Notes: a model not told the origin generated them from the sequence alone. A DNA stretch of 64,000 bases from Diphasiastrum complanatum (GCA_029204225.1 CM055099.1:40296518-40360517), one strand, 5' to 3'. Counted from the first letter of the stretch, positions 38,765 to 54,477 are shown. A program made the numbers and translations.

Positions 38765-39866
38765 ATGGCACCCTCAATTGGAGTCATGTTGGAAGCCAAT
38801 GATAGGCTTACCTCAAGTAGCTATTCATTGTGGAAAGTGAGGATGGAGTCACTTCTTGAGATGAATGATGTTTTGGATATTGTTGTAGGTTTGGAGGAGA
38901 GACCAGCAACACAACAAGATCAAGTGAGGTATGACAAGAGGGGCCAAGAAGGCTCTACACATGATAAAGATGAATGTTACCAATGAGCATCTCAAGGAAG
39001 TTGGTAAGTGCACATCATCTTTGGAAGTTTGGGATTCATTGAAGAAGCTTTATGAATCCAAGTCTACTTCTAGAGTGCTAACTCTAAGAAGGCAAATCTT
39101 TTCTTGTTTGCAAAAAAATGAAGAAAGTCCAAGTACTTTTGTTTTAAGGATGAAAGCATTGAATGATGAGTTGGCTTGCATTGATGAAAGCATTAAGGAA
39201 GGAGAGCTTATTCAAGTGATTCTTAATGGCTTGTTGGATGCTCGTGCTAGCATTGTTCAAAGTATTGCTATTCAAAAGACTTTGCCAAGTTTTATGGATC
39301 TTCAAGAGATCTTGATCAATGAAGAATATAGGCTCAAGCAAGAGGTGGATCTACATCGACACTTCAAGAGGATGCTATGTTCACAAAGGGCAAATTCAAG
39401 GGCAAAACCAAAAGTAAGTGGTCTAAAGGGCAAGATCAAGTGGATGCTTCTTCAAGTGGAAAAAAGAAGGATGGATCAAATCTCAAGTGCTTCTATTGTG
39501 GCATCAAAGGACACTTTGCAAGTGAGTGCTACAAGAAGAAGAGAGATCAAGGAGACAATCAAGGTAATCTTACTCTTGACGAGGATGGTTTGGATGTTCA
39601 AGATGCAAATGATGATGCTTTTGTGATGTCTTCATGTATGCTTGCTAATGATGGAGATCTAGATCCTTGGTGGATTGATAGTGGAGCAAGTTCACACATG
39701 ACCTTTCACAAAGAGTACTTCACTTCTTTGTTGGCATATGGAGATGACAAGAGGGTGATCTACACGGCCAATGATGGTGAGTGTGCAATCAAAGGGATTG
39801 GCACAGTTCCTATTTCTCTCTCTACAAATAGGAATGTTCATTCCAACATACATGTTAGTCCCCAAA
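38765..39866 (+). pseudogene. copia-D gag-protease, two frameshifts
   Basis: Starts at the ATG at 38765. It reads SYSLWKVRMESLLEMNDV, then a frameshift near 38940 into KKALHMIKMNVTNEHL, and a second near 39370. An intact zinc knuckle CFYCGIKGHFASEC follows near 39490, then the protease active site WWIDSGASSHMTFHKEYF near 39670. The family would continue into integrase, but the frame ends at the truncation. Confidence 0.9.
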
Positions 39867-40275
39867 CTTGATTGGCGTAAACTAGCACTAACTTGCCCTC
39901 ATACCCATCTATGTTATACATAGGTGTTTCCTCGGTAGGATAGGAGGGTTCATAGGGTGGTTCAAAAATTTCAAATTCAAGCATAATGACATTCACATTA
40001 GCTACTTTAACAGGGTTTGACAATCATTACTCGTTGTTCATTAGCCAGTGGTGCTGGTAGTGCAAGTGGTGGTTGGTTTTGGTTTTGTGTATATAAATAT
40101 TGTCTATCAGGTTGCCTTTGAGGGTTATACTGTCTGGCAGCTGCTTGTACTCAAGGGTTATATCTACACTCGGAGGTATTGTGACCTGTCATGCTACACA
40201 GATGACCGTATTTTCATGTTTTCTTTAATTGTTGGCATAGTTGTGGGCATTCATAGTTGTGGGTATTCATTGTGA
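39867..40275 (-). pseudogene. Probable Ty3/gypsy gag zinc-knuckle fragment
   Basis: Broken minus-strand frames give a zinc-knuckle-like CSMTGHNTSEC near 40190, a Gln/Pro/Tyr-rich stretch and an open segment (PPYEPSYPTEETPMYNIDGY). This layout resembles the gag-to-protease stretch of plant Ty3 elements. The assignment is weak. Confidence 0.4.
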
Positions 40276-40502
40276 AAAAACAAAGATCAAAACACATTTG
40301 TTCATCAATAATCTTTAGCCAAGTTTGACTACACATCTAGAATCATCAACAACATAGAAATCACTACTTTATGCATGCTAGCATCAAGATACGATCATAA
40401 CCACTTAGATCTGACTTAGTACTATCCATGTCCGTACAACAACAATACAATATAGTGCTCGACATGTGCAAAAGCTAGATCAACAAGAAAATTAACATTC
40501 TA

Positions 40503-42510
40503 CTACATAAGCTCTGTCCAGAATGTAGATGTAAACTTACTATCTCGATCAGATAGGATAGTACGTGGCATACCATGCAGGTGAAAAATCTTTGATAGAA
40601 AAAGATGTGTGCACTGCTCAGTTGTAATAGTACTGCGGACCGGTATAAAGTGTGCATGTTTCGAGAACCGATCTACCACCACCATACAAGAGTCATGACC
40701 ATAGCGGGTATGAGGAAGACCAAGGATAAATTCCATAGAGATATCTGTCCACTGGCGATGAGGAATGGACCAACTCTGGAGCAAACCAGCGGACTTAGCA
40801 TGAGAATATTTATTGCAGGCACAAAAAGAACAATCACGAATAAGATGGGCTAGTTCAGACTTCATGGATGGTCAATAGAAATTGTCCTTAAGATGTGCAT
40901 AAGACTTCTGAAAACTAAAATGGCCACCAATAGGGGAAGCATGAGCATCAAACAACAACTGAGGATGAATGGAAAGAGAACTGGGAATACATAAGGCACC
41001 ATAGTGGTATAAACGATCATCAACAACAATATAAACCTAGAACTTCCGAGAGGACAAAAGGAGACGAGAATGATAAACATTAGAGAAGTCAGAACAAGAC
41101 AAATGTGTGGTCGATAAATCATCAAACCAAGAAGGAACTGAAGCAACAATACTATGTAACAATGCAGAAAGATGAGATAAAGCATCAACTGCCATGTTTG
41201 CCTTATTTGGACGATACAGAATATCAAAATGAAAAGATTGCAAAAATCGTAACCAACGATACTGACGATCACTAAGATCACGCAAAGAAAAAAAATAAAG
41301 GAGAGACTGATGATCAGTAATAATATCAAAGGCAACACGATACAAATAATGGCACCACTTCTTAAGAGCATGAATAACAGCAAGTAGCAGTTTTTCATGT
41401 ACAGAGTAATGTTGCTCATAAGAGCGCAAACAACGAGACTCATAAGCAATAACACACTCAGACTGACGAAGAAGAGTCCCTAAACCAACAACACTAGCAT
41501 CAGTCTCAACAATAAAACACTGATCAAACTGGGGGAGACACATAACAATAGTAGAAGCAATGGCATGACGCAAAGCATCAAAAGCAGTTTGACACTCAAG
41601 TGTCGAAACAAAGGTATGAGACTTCTTTAGTAACGAATGAAGCGGAGGAGCCACAGTGGCAAAATACTTAACAGGACGGTGTAGATGGGTAGCCATACCT
41701 AAAAACATACGAACATAATGAACATCGGTTGGGACAGGCCAATTCTCAATAGCCTGAACTTTTCGAGGATCAAGACAAATATGTCCACCACAAATAAGAA
41801 AACCCAAAAATTTTATTTCAGCCACGACAAAAGAACAATTGGACAGATTGGCGAACATTTGATGCTTAACAAGTAACTCAAACACAGATAATAGGTGTTT
41901 CACATTATTAGACAAAGAAGTACTTAAAACAAGAATGTCATCAAAATAAACTAATACACAAATACCTAGAAGAGGATGTAAAATATTATTCATAACATTC
42001 TGAAATGTTTATGGACCATTCTGAACACCAAATGAAAGAACATGAAACTCATACAAACCTAAATGAGTACGAAATGCAGTCTTATGCTCATCAGAAGGAC
42101 ACATCCTTATTTGGTAGTATCCAGAACGTAGGTCAATTTTTGGAAAAGATGGAAGAAGCACTAAGATGATCAAAAAGGTATAGGATACTAATTACGGATA
42201 ATAAGCTTGTTTAAGATGCGGTAGTCAATGCAAAGGCGTTTGGTTCCATCTTTTTTGGCAACAAGGAAGACAGGAGCACCAAAGGGACTATGGCTAGGAA
42301 CAATGAGGCTAAAAGGGAAGCAATCTGGAGCTGAACCTCATCACGTTCAACTCTAGACATGCGATATGGAGCATGAGAGGGTGGGGTAGCACCAGGAATA
42401 AGATCAATATGGTGGGTGACATCTCGTAATGGTGGCAGAGATGGAGGTTCCGAAAAGACAACATAATACCGATGCAATAAGTCAAAAATCACCAGAGGAA
42501 GAGGACCCAT
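40503..42510 (-). pseudogene. gypsy-3 RT, RNase H and integrase remnant
   Basis: The entry region PPLRDVTHHIDLIPGA and [12 protein letters not shown] (about 42440) leads, through frameshifts, to RT. The catalytic YFDDILVLS is intact near 41940. RNase H has CFIVETDASVVGLG and IITDHQSLLYF. The integrase zinc finger (GGHFSF, then CSFCACNK) and core start (ISMEFILGLPHTRYGHDS, LSDRDSKFTS) follow. There is a stop near 42010 and frame changes near 41037 and 40865. Confidence 0.9.
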
Positions 42511-42783
42511 GGATGGAGCAAGAGGAGCAACAACTGATGTACTCTAAATAATAAGAAGAGCTACACCTTGAGCCTTTGGCAGACTATGCATAAACTGCTT
42601 CTCGGTAACCAACTGATAGTCACCCTGGGAATCAATACCAGAAAGTAAATGATGCCAACCAACATGTGTAAAAGAAAGTATCTGTTGAGAAAGATTCACA
42701 ACAACAGTACCAAGTGAAGAAAACGAATCTGCACCAAGAATAATGTCATAGCACTCCAGAGGTATAATATAGAAATCTGCCTG

Positions 42784-44226
42784 TCAAGAGAAGCCACCAA
42801 TGCTATAGTCCAAGCCCTGAAACATCTGAGAGCTGACAAAAGAATGAGAGTTAGCAACCTCGACACCGAGAGATTGTGTAGCAGAAACAGGTGTAGCACG
42901 AATCCTGGTGGAAATGTAACTACTAGTAAATGAATGTGTACTGCTAGTATCCACCAAAGCAATATACTCTCGTCCCAAAATGCGGACATGTAACTGAATA
43001 GAATGAGGACCAGGATGCCAAGCCCAAGTAGCATAAGCAAGTTGTGCATGGCAAGCGGCGGAAGCAGGATCATCAAGAAGCGGATCGGTCGGCTCATCAA
43101 CAGAATGTGTGTCAAGAGTATCAAGAAGATATAAACATCAGTATCATCAAGAGTAAGAGTCTCATGGTAAAAAGCAGCAGAGGCATTTCTATTGAATTTC
43201 AGCAAACTCTGCAGCTAAATAATGTCGAACAAAGGTAGGACGAGGTGTAGGAGGGCGAGGAGGAACGATAGTAGAAGAAGCCAAAGTAGGAGAAGAAATG
43301 GAATGAGAACGAGAAAAACGAGAAGAAGTGGATAACTTAGGATACTTATGCTGCAAGGTAGTATCCAAAAAGATAGCATCTGAGAGAGTAGGAGGCCAAA
43401 AAGATGAGAAATCATATCGTACGGAACCTCTAAGACCAACAATAAAACGTGAAATAAGCTCTATAGGATGAAAATCAGTAAAAAGGTAGGAAAGCTTAGT
43501 AAACTGATCAATATAAACAGTCAAATCACTAGCATGGCGAAGGCTACAAAACAGATCACATTGGCGAACCAACCATTGTGGGTCAATAATAGCCATACGA
43601 AGATCATGACAAAAAGTAGGCCATATATGTAACCCCTCACAGTAGGCTCAGAGCGATAGACACCCACCAAGTCTGAGCTCGACCATCTAAATGTAATGCA
43701 GTCAACTGCACTTTTTGGGTGTCAATCTTGGTATACATAAGAAAATAGGTCTCTAATTTAGAGAACCAATTTTTCAAGATATTTTCGTCAGATGAACTAG
43801 ATTAAGTTGTAAGCTGGATGCGATCACAAAAATCACGAAAAAAATGGAGCTCATGATTACTTGAAAAAGTAGGAGAAGAAAATCTTGGTGGTGCGGAGGA
43901 AAATTCAGGTGGTGGTACAAAAGACCGGAAAGGAGACCCTTAAGGACTAGCACTATATGAAGGGAGACCAAACGTACTAACAAAAGCTCCTCTTGAAGAT
44001 GGAGATGGAGCAGGAGCAGGCGTACTCAAAATAGGAAATGAAGGTGCTTTACCAAGACAATGAAAAATGTCTGGGGGGGTGGTATTCCCTCATGGTAGGG
44101 GATAGTCTCAAGGCTAGAAAGAACACGATCAGTACGACTCTCAAGATGAGCCATGCGGGCATCAACATGTGTAAAACGATCATCTAAAGAGCTCTACGGT
44201 GGGTCTTCTGATGAAGAAGTCGTCAT
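42784..44226 (-). pseudogene. gypsy-3 gag and protease remnant
   Basis: Gag begins at the ATG at 44226 (MTTSSSEDPP, then a stop). The central gag (43596-43189) reads PQWLVRQCDLFCSLRHASD and FIVGLRGSVRYD. The protease region near 42940 reads ALVDTSSTHSFTSS, so the usual DSG/DTG triad has become DTS. Several frame changes lie between these blocks. Confidence 0.82.
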
Positions 44227-44639
44227 AGGGACTAAGAAAGAGACAAAACCTGACGGAGAGGACGTTTATTATCGCCCCAACTTAGTCTAACTTCCAAAAT
44301 CACCAAAGATGGCACAAAAACAACCAATCAAGATGGATAATAATCAGAAAATAAGGGGCTGAGAAAGTAGAATAATGGACAACAAATGTGCAAGGTCAAT
44401 AAGTAGAAGGGTTCTAACAAATTGGAAAAAGGAAGGAGGAGGGTATGAGACAACAAAATGACAAATATGAGAGGGAAATAGGGGGCTAGAAAAGAGCAGT
44501 ATGTGAGCAAAAAGACAACAAGTAGGTGCAAAAAATGAAGTGCAAATGGGCGCAAGCAATACCTAGGTGGGTGCTGATGATCCGTCGTCCAATCAGTAGT
44601 GCCAACAAAGAGAGGTAAAAGCTGCAGATAGATGCACCA

Positions 44640-45245
44640 ACTAGCCACTAATTTGAATCCTCAACTCGCGCCAAATAAGCTGAAAAAAGTGCTAAAAGAG
44701 GGCGCTACACAGCCAACAAATAATCAGCAAAATGAGCAGCAAGTTGATGGATAAATACATTGAAAAATGGTGAGATAATAGGGCACTGGGCAGCAACTAC
44801 CAAAATCCACAATATGCTAAAAAAAAAATAGGCTAGAAAAGGTGTTGAGGTATGGCGCCGATTAGCCTCCAATCAATAGCCGAAACGGATAGCAAGTTGG
44901 TGAAGAGAATCGCTGAAAATGAGACAGTAGTAGGCAGCAGCTACCGAATCTAAAAAATGATGAGTAAAATAACTGAGAATAATGGTGATTACGGCGCTAG
45001 ACAACCTCCAATCAATATATAAAATGTACAGCAAATTGGTGACGAAAAGTGTCGAAAATGATGAGGTAGTAGGGTGCTGGACAACAGCTACCAAATCTGC
45101 AAAAACAATGAAAATCTGCCAAAAAAATCGACGAAAGTGATGGGTAGTAGGGTGCTAGACAGCCACCACCAATCTGCAAAAAAAATGACGGAGAAAATCG
45201 ATGAAAGTGATGGGTGGTAGGGCGCAGCCACCACCAAATTTGCAG
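44640..45245. repeat. Degenerate tandem repeats in the gypsy-3 leader
   Basis: Blocks built on GATGGGTAGTAGGGTGCTAG, a CAGCCACCACCAA-like word and AATCTGCAAAAA recur about five times with drifting spacing. The last two copies (about 45119-45240) are the most alike. Confidence 0.7.
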
Positions 45246-45251
45246 GAAAGT

Positions 45252-45263
45252 GCTCTGATACCA
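45252..45263 (-). other. Primer-binding site of gypsy-3
   Basis: Minus-strand TGGTATCAGAGC. Confidence 0.9.
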
Positions 45264-45677
45264 AGTTACAAGCTAAGATTCACTAGCTATGCTAGAAGCA
45301 GGACTTAAGCTATAAAGCAAGAAGAGAGAATGCTTAAGGAGGCTAAAGAGGAGCAATCATCATAAACTGAATAAAGAAATACAATGATGCCCTATATATA
45401 CCCTCTCACTGAATCAAATAGAGGATTCAGAAAAAGGAAGGGAATAGGATTTGGGGGGAAAATAGTGCACCTTCCCAATAGGAGGACCCCCACTCCAAAT
45501 CAACGTGACCAAGTCCTAAAAATATGACCAAATAGGGCCCAAGGCCTTTATATAAATAAAAAGGGCGCTTAGGCCTGCTTATGCATAATAAAAAAGGGCC
45601 CTTAGGCCTACTTATGCATAATAACGAATAAAAGAATGGACGCGACGAATGTAATGAGCCCAGTCCATAACTTACAC
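45264..45677 (-). repeat. 5' LTR of gypsy-3 (limits approximate)
   Basis: On the minus strand it starts around TGTAAGTTATGG (45677) and ends next to the PBS. It carries a near-perfect 31-32-bp tandem duplication (CTTATGCATAATA near 45579 and 45611). No second LTR is in the window to confirm the ends. Confidence 0.55.
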
Positions 45678-45879
45678 TACAGGTACGATTCATGCAAGCT
45701 TTTGAGACTTCTAAAAAAACAGCATTGCAGGTTTTTTTTGAAGTTGTGATACTAAAGAACACTTACTTGCATATATCAAAGTCTATAAAAGTGTTTTTAA
45801 TATTGTTTTTTTGGGTTCTAAAAGAACGATAGTTTAAAGTGTAGCCTTTGTAAGCTAGCTGTGGATGTATGATTTTGAC

Positions 45880-48602
<2,723 letters not shown>

Positions 48603-48610
48603 TATAAAAG
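48603..48610 (+). promoter_or_regulatory. Candidate TATA box of the STP gene
   Basis: TATAAAAG followed within 50 bp by a pyrimidine-rich CT stretch (48640-48656), a common plant start-site setting. It would imply a leader of about 520 bp before the STP ATG at 49156. Inference only. Confidence 0.45.
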
Positions 48611-48744
48611 CCGTTGTAGCTGCTGTTGCATTCTCCGCCTTTGCTCTCTCTCTATCTTGCCTGTGGGTCTGTCTGCTATTTATCTGATTACATAATCCTT
48701 GAATTGCATTTAGTGTTGATGTGGGTTTGTTGTCAGATGTTCTG

Positions 48745-49005
48745 GCGATTGATCGGTTTGGATAAAAATTCATGCTGTAGAAGTTGAATTCAAGATCAGA
48801 GAAGCCAATTTAATTCAGGTCTTCCAGCGATTGCTCGGTTTGATCGTGGTGTGGACAAAAAAAGATGCTATACCAGTTGAATTTAACGATCAGAGAAGCA
48901 AATCTTATTTCAGATCTTCCAGGGATTGTTTGGTGATCGTGGTTTGGTCAAAAAATCATGCTGCAGAAGTTGAATTTAAGGATCAGAGAAGCAAATCTTA
49001 GTTGC
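48745..49005. repeat. Triplicated 82-95-bp repeat in the STP leader
   Basis: Units start at 48745, 48827 and 48922. Each has a GCGATTG-like start, a run of A, ATGCTG or ATGCTA, GTTGAATT and GATCAGAGAAGC, in that order. They lie between the candidate TATA box and the start codon. Confidence 0.85.
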
Positions 49006-49035
49006 GATCACCATATTATACTGGGGCTTGTTTGA
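48865..49035 (+). other. Small upstream ORFs in the STP leader
   Basis: Each repeat unit provides an ATG. Unit 1 gives a minimal ATG-CTG-TAG (48772-48780). Unit 2 gives 23 codons (48865-48936). Unit 3 gives 25 codons (48958-49035). The last two begin alike (MLYQLNL and MLQKLNL, then IREANL). If the leader is transcribed unspliced, they could lower translation of STP. Confidence 0.4.
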
Positions 49036-49155
49036 AGTTTTGGGTTTGTTGGCTTGTTAGTCGGTGCTCCATCCAACAATTCAAGCATTTCAAAGCTCAC
49101 ATACAAAAAATTAGGCTTGGACTTTCGTGTGTGAGAGCAAGGATCGCGAATCAAG

Positions 49156-51795
49156 ATGGCTGGAGGAACGGCTTTGAGTGTGGAAGGGAATAGAGCAGAT
49201 TTGCAATACGAGGGTCGAATGACTTTGTTCGTAGCAATCGCTTGCATAGTTGCTGCAAGTGGAGGCCTTATCTTCGGCTATGATATCGGCATCTCTGGTA
49301 TGTTGCGCTTCTTCATTTGAGTCTCAATTGCCCACGTCAATGTATTATTACCTTCTTTCAAGAACTAGGCTAATCTTTTGTTGATCAGCTTACTTGAAGA
49401 TAGATGCTATTTCAAACCGTTACTTTGTCTGTCTTCCGTAACGGTCCTTCTTGTGGCAGTACGTTAGCATAGATGGTCATCTATGGCTTGCGAAAAGATA
49501 TGATGTGGTTAAGATCATAACAGAGTCTGAAGGGACTTATGTTTTGCTCTTAGCCTTCCAAAAACTACATGTTACCTGCTGTATTTCTGATCGAAGTCGA
49601 AATAGTGATCTGAAAAGTCTGCTTTGAAGAGTTGGGCTAAAGTCTCCATCTCTTAATAGGTTTGGAATGAAGGGATTTGCTTTTTGTACGTAACGGCTGT
49701 TTTTTTTTTTTTATGCTGTGAATCGAAACATTTGTTGCGTTTGTGATGGTAGGTGGAGTGACAGCCATGGATGACTTTCTGGAGAAGTTTTTCCCAGTGG
49801 TTGAGAGCCACAAAAACGACAGCAAGAAAGATCAAGATTACTGCAAATATAACAATGAGGCTCTTACTGCATTCACATCATCACTGTACATTGCTGCATT
49901 GGTTGCTAGTTTTGGCGCATCATTTATTACGCGGCGCTACGGCCGTAGGCCTTCAATTCTCTTCGGTGGGTTCAGCTTTTTGGTGGGAGCTGCTCTCAAT
50001 GCAGCTGCTGCAAACTTGGCTATGCTTATTCTTGGACGTATTTTGCTTGGCGTTGGAGTAGGCTTTGGCAATCAGGTACATCCAAGAGAGTTGATATGCT
50101 CATGTTTTTGGCTTCTGTGCTTTTTCAAGAAGGAATAATCCACCATCTCGATGTTTGAAGGATCTACAACAACTATTTGCACTCCTTTGTGCTTCATACA
50201 TAGCTTTCTGTTCTGAGTAGTTATTCCCATTGAAGAAAGCTCGAGGGGGCTGTTAGTAATGATATTCCAGTGGAAATTGGCTTGTGAAAGCGGCTTTTCA
50301 ATACTATTCATAGATGTTGATTGAGTAGTCCAAAGTCTTTTACGTTCACCAAAGTTTTCCCTGTTATGATTTACAGGCTGTTCCTCTTTATTTGTCTGAA
50401 ATGGCACCGGCAAAGCTCCGCGGTTCATTGAATATCATGTTTCAGCTAGCCATCACTATTGGTATTCTTGCTGCAAACCTGATAAACTACGGAACAGACA
50501 AGATCAAGCCCTGGGGATGGCGAGTTTCTTTGGGGTTGGCAGGTGTTCCTGCATTGCTCATGTTTGTTGGTGGGCTTTTCCTCCCAGAAACCCCTAACAG
50601 CCTTATTGAACGGGGGTATCAGGATAAAGGAAGAGCCTTGCTAGAGAAAGTTCGAGGAACAAAAAATGTAGATGCTGAATTTCAAGATCTGGTGCAGGCC
50701 AGTGAAAAGGCAAATGCTATAAAGCAGCCTTTTCGCAATATTTTGGAAAAGAGGAATCGTCCTCAACTAGTCATGGCTACTCTGATCCCTTTTTTCCAAC
50801 AGTTCACAGGAATCAATGCCATCATGTTTTATGCCCCGGTACTATTCAAAACAATTGGATTCGGAGGAAATGCATCTCTTTATTCAGCAGTTATCACTGG
50901 CGCTGTTAATGTGGTTGCAACCCTTGTGTCTATCTTTACTGTGGACAGATGGGGACGAAGACTTCTGTTTCTTGAGGCTGGAGTTCAAATGTTCATTGCA
51001 CAAGTAACATCCCTTCCTTTCAAAAAGAACTTGAACTGTACATTCTCTACTATGTCACAATTGCAATCTTATCTGCCATTTTTCCTTTAAACCTTAGAAT
51101 TATTGCTTTGTAAATCCACCTCCATCATGTGTCTTTAGATGTTTCTTAGAGCTCTTCATAATCGAATCGAGAGAATGCTTTTGCATTTGAAGCTTTGTTT
51201 TGGTGGCATGAATGTGTTCATTTGTTAGTTTGAAGGTGATATATAGTTCTTATTGGCATGTTACTTGATGTGGGAGCAGGGGAAATGAAGTAAAGTTTCT
51301 GATCAGAAAGTGTTGTCTGTGATGCAGGTGGTCATTGCAATCGTTCTTGGGGAGAAGTTTGGAGGAACAAAAGAGCTCTCTAAGGGGTTTGCTGCTTTGG
51401 TGGTGGTTGTTATCTGCGTTTATGTTTCTGCATTTGCTTGGTCATGGGGTCCTTTGGGGTGGCTAGTTCCCAGCGAAATCTTTCCTCTTGAAACACGTTC
51501 TGCAGGGCAAAGCATCACAGTTTCTGTGAACATGCTTTTCACTTTCGTCATTGCACAAGCATTTCTAGCAATGCTATGCCACTTAAAGTATGGTATTTTC
51601 CTATTTTTTGCTGGTTGGGTTGTTGTCATGAGCCTATTCGTCTACTTTTTCCTACCAGAAACCAAAAATGTGCCTATTGAAGAAATGATAACTGTTTGGA
51701 GGAAGCATTGGTTTTGGAAGCTGTTCGTTCCTGCTGCAGATACATATGCAGTTGAGCAAAGGCCAATGGTGTTGAACGATAGCAAGGAAGGCTAG
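49156..51795 (+). CDS. STP: Sugar transport protein (STP family hexose/H+ symporter), four exons
   Basis: Plasma-membrane MFS transporter that imports monosaccharides with protons. Exons: 49156-49297, 49753-50075, 50377-51003, 51328-51795. All introns are GT-AG and the joined frame is 519 codons, the usual STP length. Motifs in order: [11 protein letters not shown] at the end of TM1, [88 protein letters not shown] and [12 protein letters not shown]. Asp43 and Arg143 sit where the proton-coupling pair of the family lies. Cys78 and Cys448 match the lid-domain disulfide known from STP10. Nothing is truncated. Which STP subgroup, and which sugar, cannot be decided from the sequence. Confidence 0.95.
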
Positions 51796-54477
51796 TCTTG
51801 GAATTCTTTCAACTCCTAGAAATAGGATTTCAAGAGCATGTATTGCACATGATGCCACAGAAGTACTCGTTTTGCACAACTTAGCAGCAGCTTTTATCTA
51901 ATTGAAATTGAAATTTGTCACTGAAGATAGTTGAATTTATGACTGGGTTCATTGACTCTCGTAAGTCTCAATATCAACTAGGAAGAGCATTCGCATTTTA
52001 CTTAAAGTTTGCTTTATTTACTTGCACTAATGCTACCCAGAATTGCACTTTGGCTGCCTCAATATACAGCCAGTTTGAATTGATTGTTTTTTGTACTAGC
52101 ACTAACATCTTTTCTTGAGTCACTGCTGTGTTTTGAACTTCTGATGGAAGCGTGTTCACCTGTATAGGTGACATCTCTACTCATTATTCTGCTCAATTTG
52201 CACCTTGAATTTCTGTCCGCTTACAATTCTTGAGATTTAGTACAAACTCTCTTCGATGGTGTACTAAGCCATTGTGACACGTATATCGTATATCGATCTT
52301 TGGGTCAAAAGTATGCAAAACATATGTTTTTTTGAACAAATCTTTTTTTCCTCTTGGATTCAAAACACAAAATATTTACAACTATACGTGTTTACAAGGA
52401 CTGAAGACATCTGCTTGTTGTTCATGTTTTTCATTACAAAACTGCTATTACCTCTAAGATTGAGCATAACTATAAAGATAATTTCTGTATGCTTGTACAA
52501 AACTCTATGAACAGAACATGGTTGTCACGAGGACATTTCAAAGTAAGAAGAAGCTGTTTGCCAAAATGGACGTTTTGGGATTCTATGCTCTGCTTACTTT
52601 CTTCAGAAAAAAATTCTGCCTACCCAGATCTTCCTTCATCTTGTGTTGCTCTAAACATTTTAGTTTTGGTCCTCCCACCTCTTTGTGTTTCTGATCGCTT
52701 TTTACTGTCCTTTTATCCCTTAACTGAGCTGCAGACAAACAGTTTCAGGTCACTTCAATTGAAATTCATTGAAGACAGTGCTATAAAGCTGAGAGAGACA
52801 ATTGAGCTTCGCTGAAACTGAAATGAACTATTTCTTGTTTCCATGTAACATACAAAAGGGCTGCTCAAAGAATTACCGGCACTGCTTGTTCCCTCCTGTA
52901 TGGAATTTGTATTTAGTTCACTTTTGTTTTACCCATCTGGTTTTGCATCACTAATTTGGTAAAGCCAGAATTTCCAAGCTTCCACCTGACATCCAACCAA
53001 CATGTGCTAGACAACTTTCTAAGCTGTCTTCCAAATCGGCAAGCTTCTTGTGAAGGATCTATAAGCAATAGACCTTAATGAAATTTTCCACTGCAAAAAC
53101 TGCCAACTTTTTTTTTTTAGAAATGTGTTTTATGCTTCTAAATCTAGCCTTCCAGCAATGTGATTTCCTATTTAGTTGTTTTTATATGATAGCTTTTTGT
53201 ATGATAGCTTCCCATTGGCTCTTACAAGTAAGCAATCCTCTATTTACACCAATTCTTATCTCTCTAGTAGAGCATGATCTGCAAGTTTGTTTTTCTAGAA
53301 AAAAGAGTGGAAATGTTGTCAAGATCAATTTTAAAGATATCCTTCCATTTCCTTCTCCACTTTCCCAAAATAACTAGAGTCACTCTTCTTTACTTCTCAC
53401 ACCAACATGTACTCTTGTAGTTCATGACCTTGGAGCACCAATATCCTCCCCTCCCAAAACTAGAGTCACCTTCTTCTCAATATAATGTGTAGCTTACTTT
53501 GTTTTACTTAATTTCCAATCTTCTCTTAGACTATCTAGACTTGTGGCGATGGTTCAATTCTTTGCCTCGACCATTATAATGTTGACATGACATTTTCCAA
53601 GTGTACGCTCGGACTCCTTCATAGCATGTTAATCAATCAATCTCTAAGAGCCTTTTTCCATTGTTGATATGATTGAGTAGCATACAACACTTGATTGCAC
53701 AATAGTTCAACATGCAGAAGTATGCATATCATGCATTTTAATGCCTCATACTGGATTTGGGCCATAGCATGTTTCAAGCTACTAATTGTGGCAATTTCTT
53801 TGCCATAGGAAGTTGAACTATAAATGCTTTTTTTTTTTTGAAGTTAGTAGGGTTAAAAATTTTGGCCATAGTTTTTCTTTGTTTTTTTTGCACTTATCTT
53901 TCCTAACCTAAATGGCGAACGTAGGGCAGGGTTAGGTCAATTTTTTTAAGAGCGGAACTAGTGAAACTTCAAAATGAAAGGACTGAAAAAAAATTACAAA
54001 GTGAAGAAACTTAAAAAATGAAGGTTGAAGTGCTTCTCTCCCAAATCTCCTATCAAAACTAGAATTGGCATATCTTTGTCAAGTTTTCATCAAATTGGTT
54101 GGAAATTGGCTTAGATTCAAGCTAAGACAGAGATCTACAATCCTATAAAATTACAATCACAAAATTCGGCCAAAAGTACAACAAAAAATGGAGGAAAATA
54201 GACTGCAAAATCTATCGCTAACTAAATTTGGAATGAATTCACTAAAATGGCCATAACTTGGTCATTATAGCTCTAAATAAATAAAAAAATCAGTACCTCC
54301 ATAAATCTAAGAGAGAGAGCTACTGATCTAAAACAAGAAACTACATAAAATATGAACATTACTTGGGTAAAAAATTGAATCAAAACATGTTGGAAATTGA
54401 AAAATAAGAAACCAGTGAATAAAAAACCACCAAAACTTAAAAGAAAACCACCAAATTTGATGGGGAAAGGATTGAAC
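51796..54477. other. STP 3' flank and intergenic DNA
   Basis: The first few hundred bases are likely STP 3' UTR. No further gene was recognised. 53900-54477 has the A-rich, low-information look of a retrotransposon leader and ends at the PBS below. Confidence 0.4.

Larger units (their letters stand above)
37915..39866 (+). mobile_element. Ty1/copia element copia-D, 5' part only
   Basis: A partial 5' LTR (about 37915-38178, ending CTTTCACA), a PBS and gag-protease are present. The sequence then breaks off just after the protease near 39850-39866 and joins an unrelated gypsy fragment. The LTR belongs to the same family as copia-B: 37920-38178 matches the reverse complement of about 59994-60240. 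Confidence 0.88.
40503..45677 (-). mobile_element. Ty3/gypsy retrotransposon gypsy-3, minus strand, 3' truncated
   Basis: Minus-strand order: LTR (about 45677-45264), PBS (45252-45263), a long leader with degenerate tandem repeats, gag from 44226, protease, RT, RNase H and integrase. It stops inside the integrase core at about 40510 (KFTSTFWTEL). The rest of integrase and the 3' LTR are missing. Confidence 0.88.
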
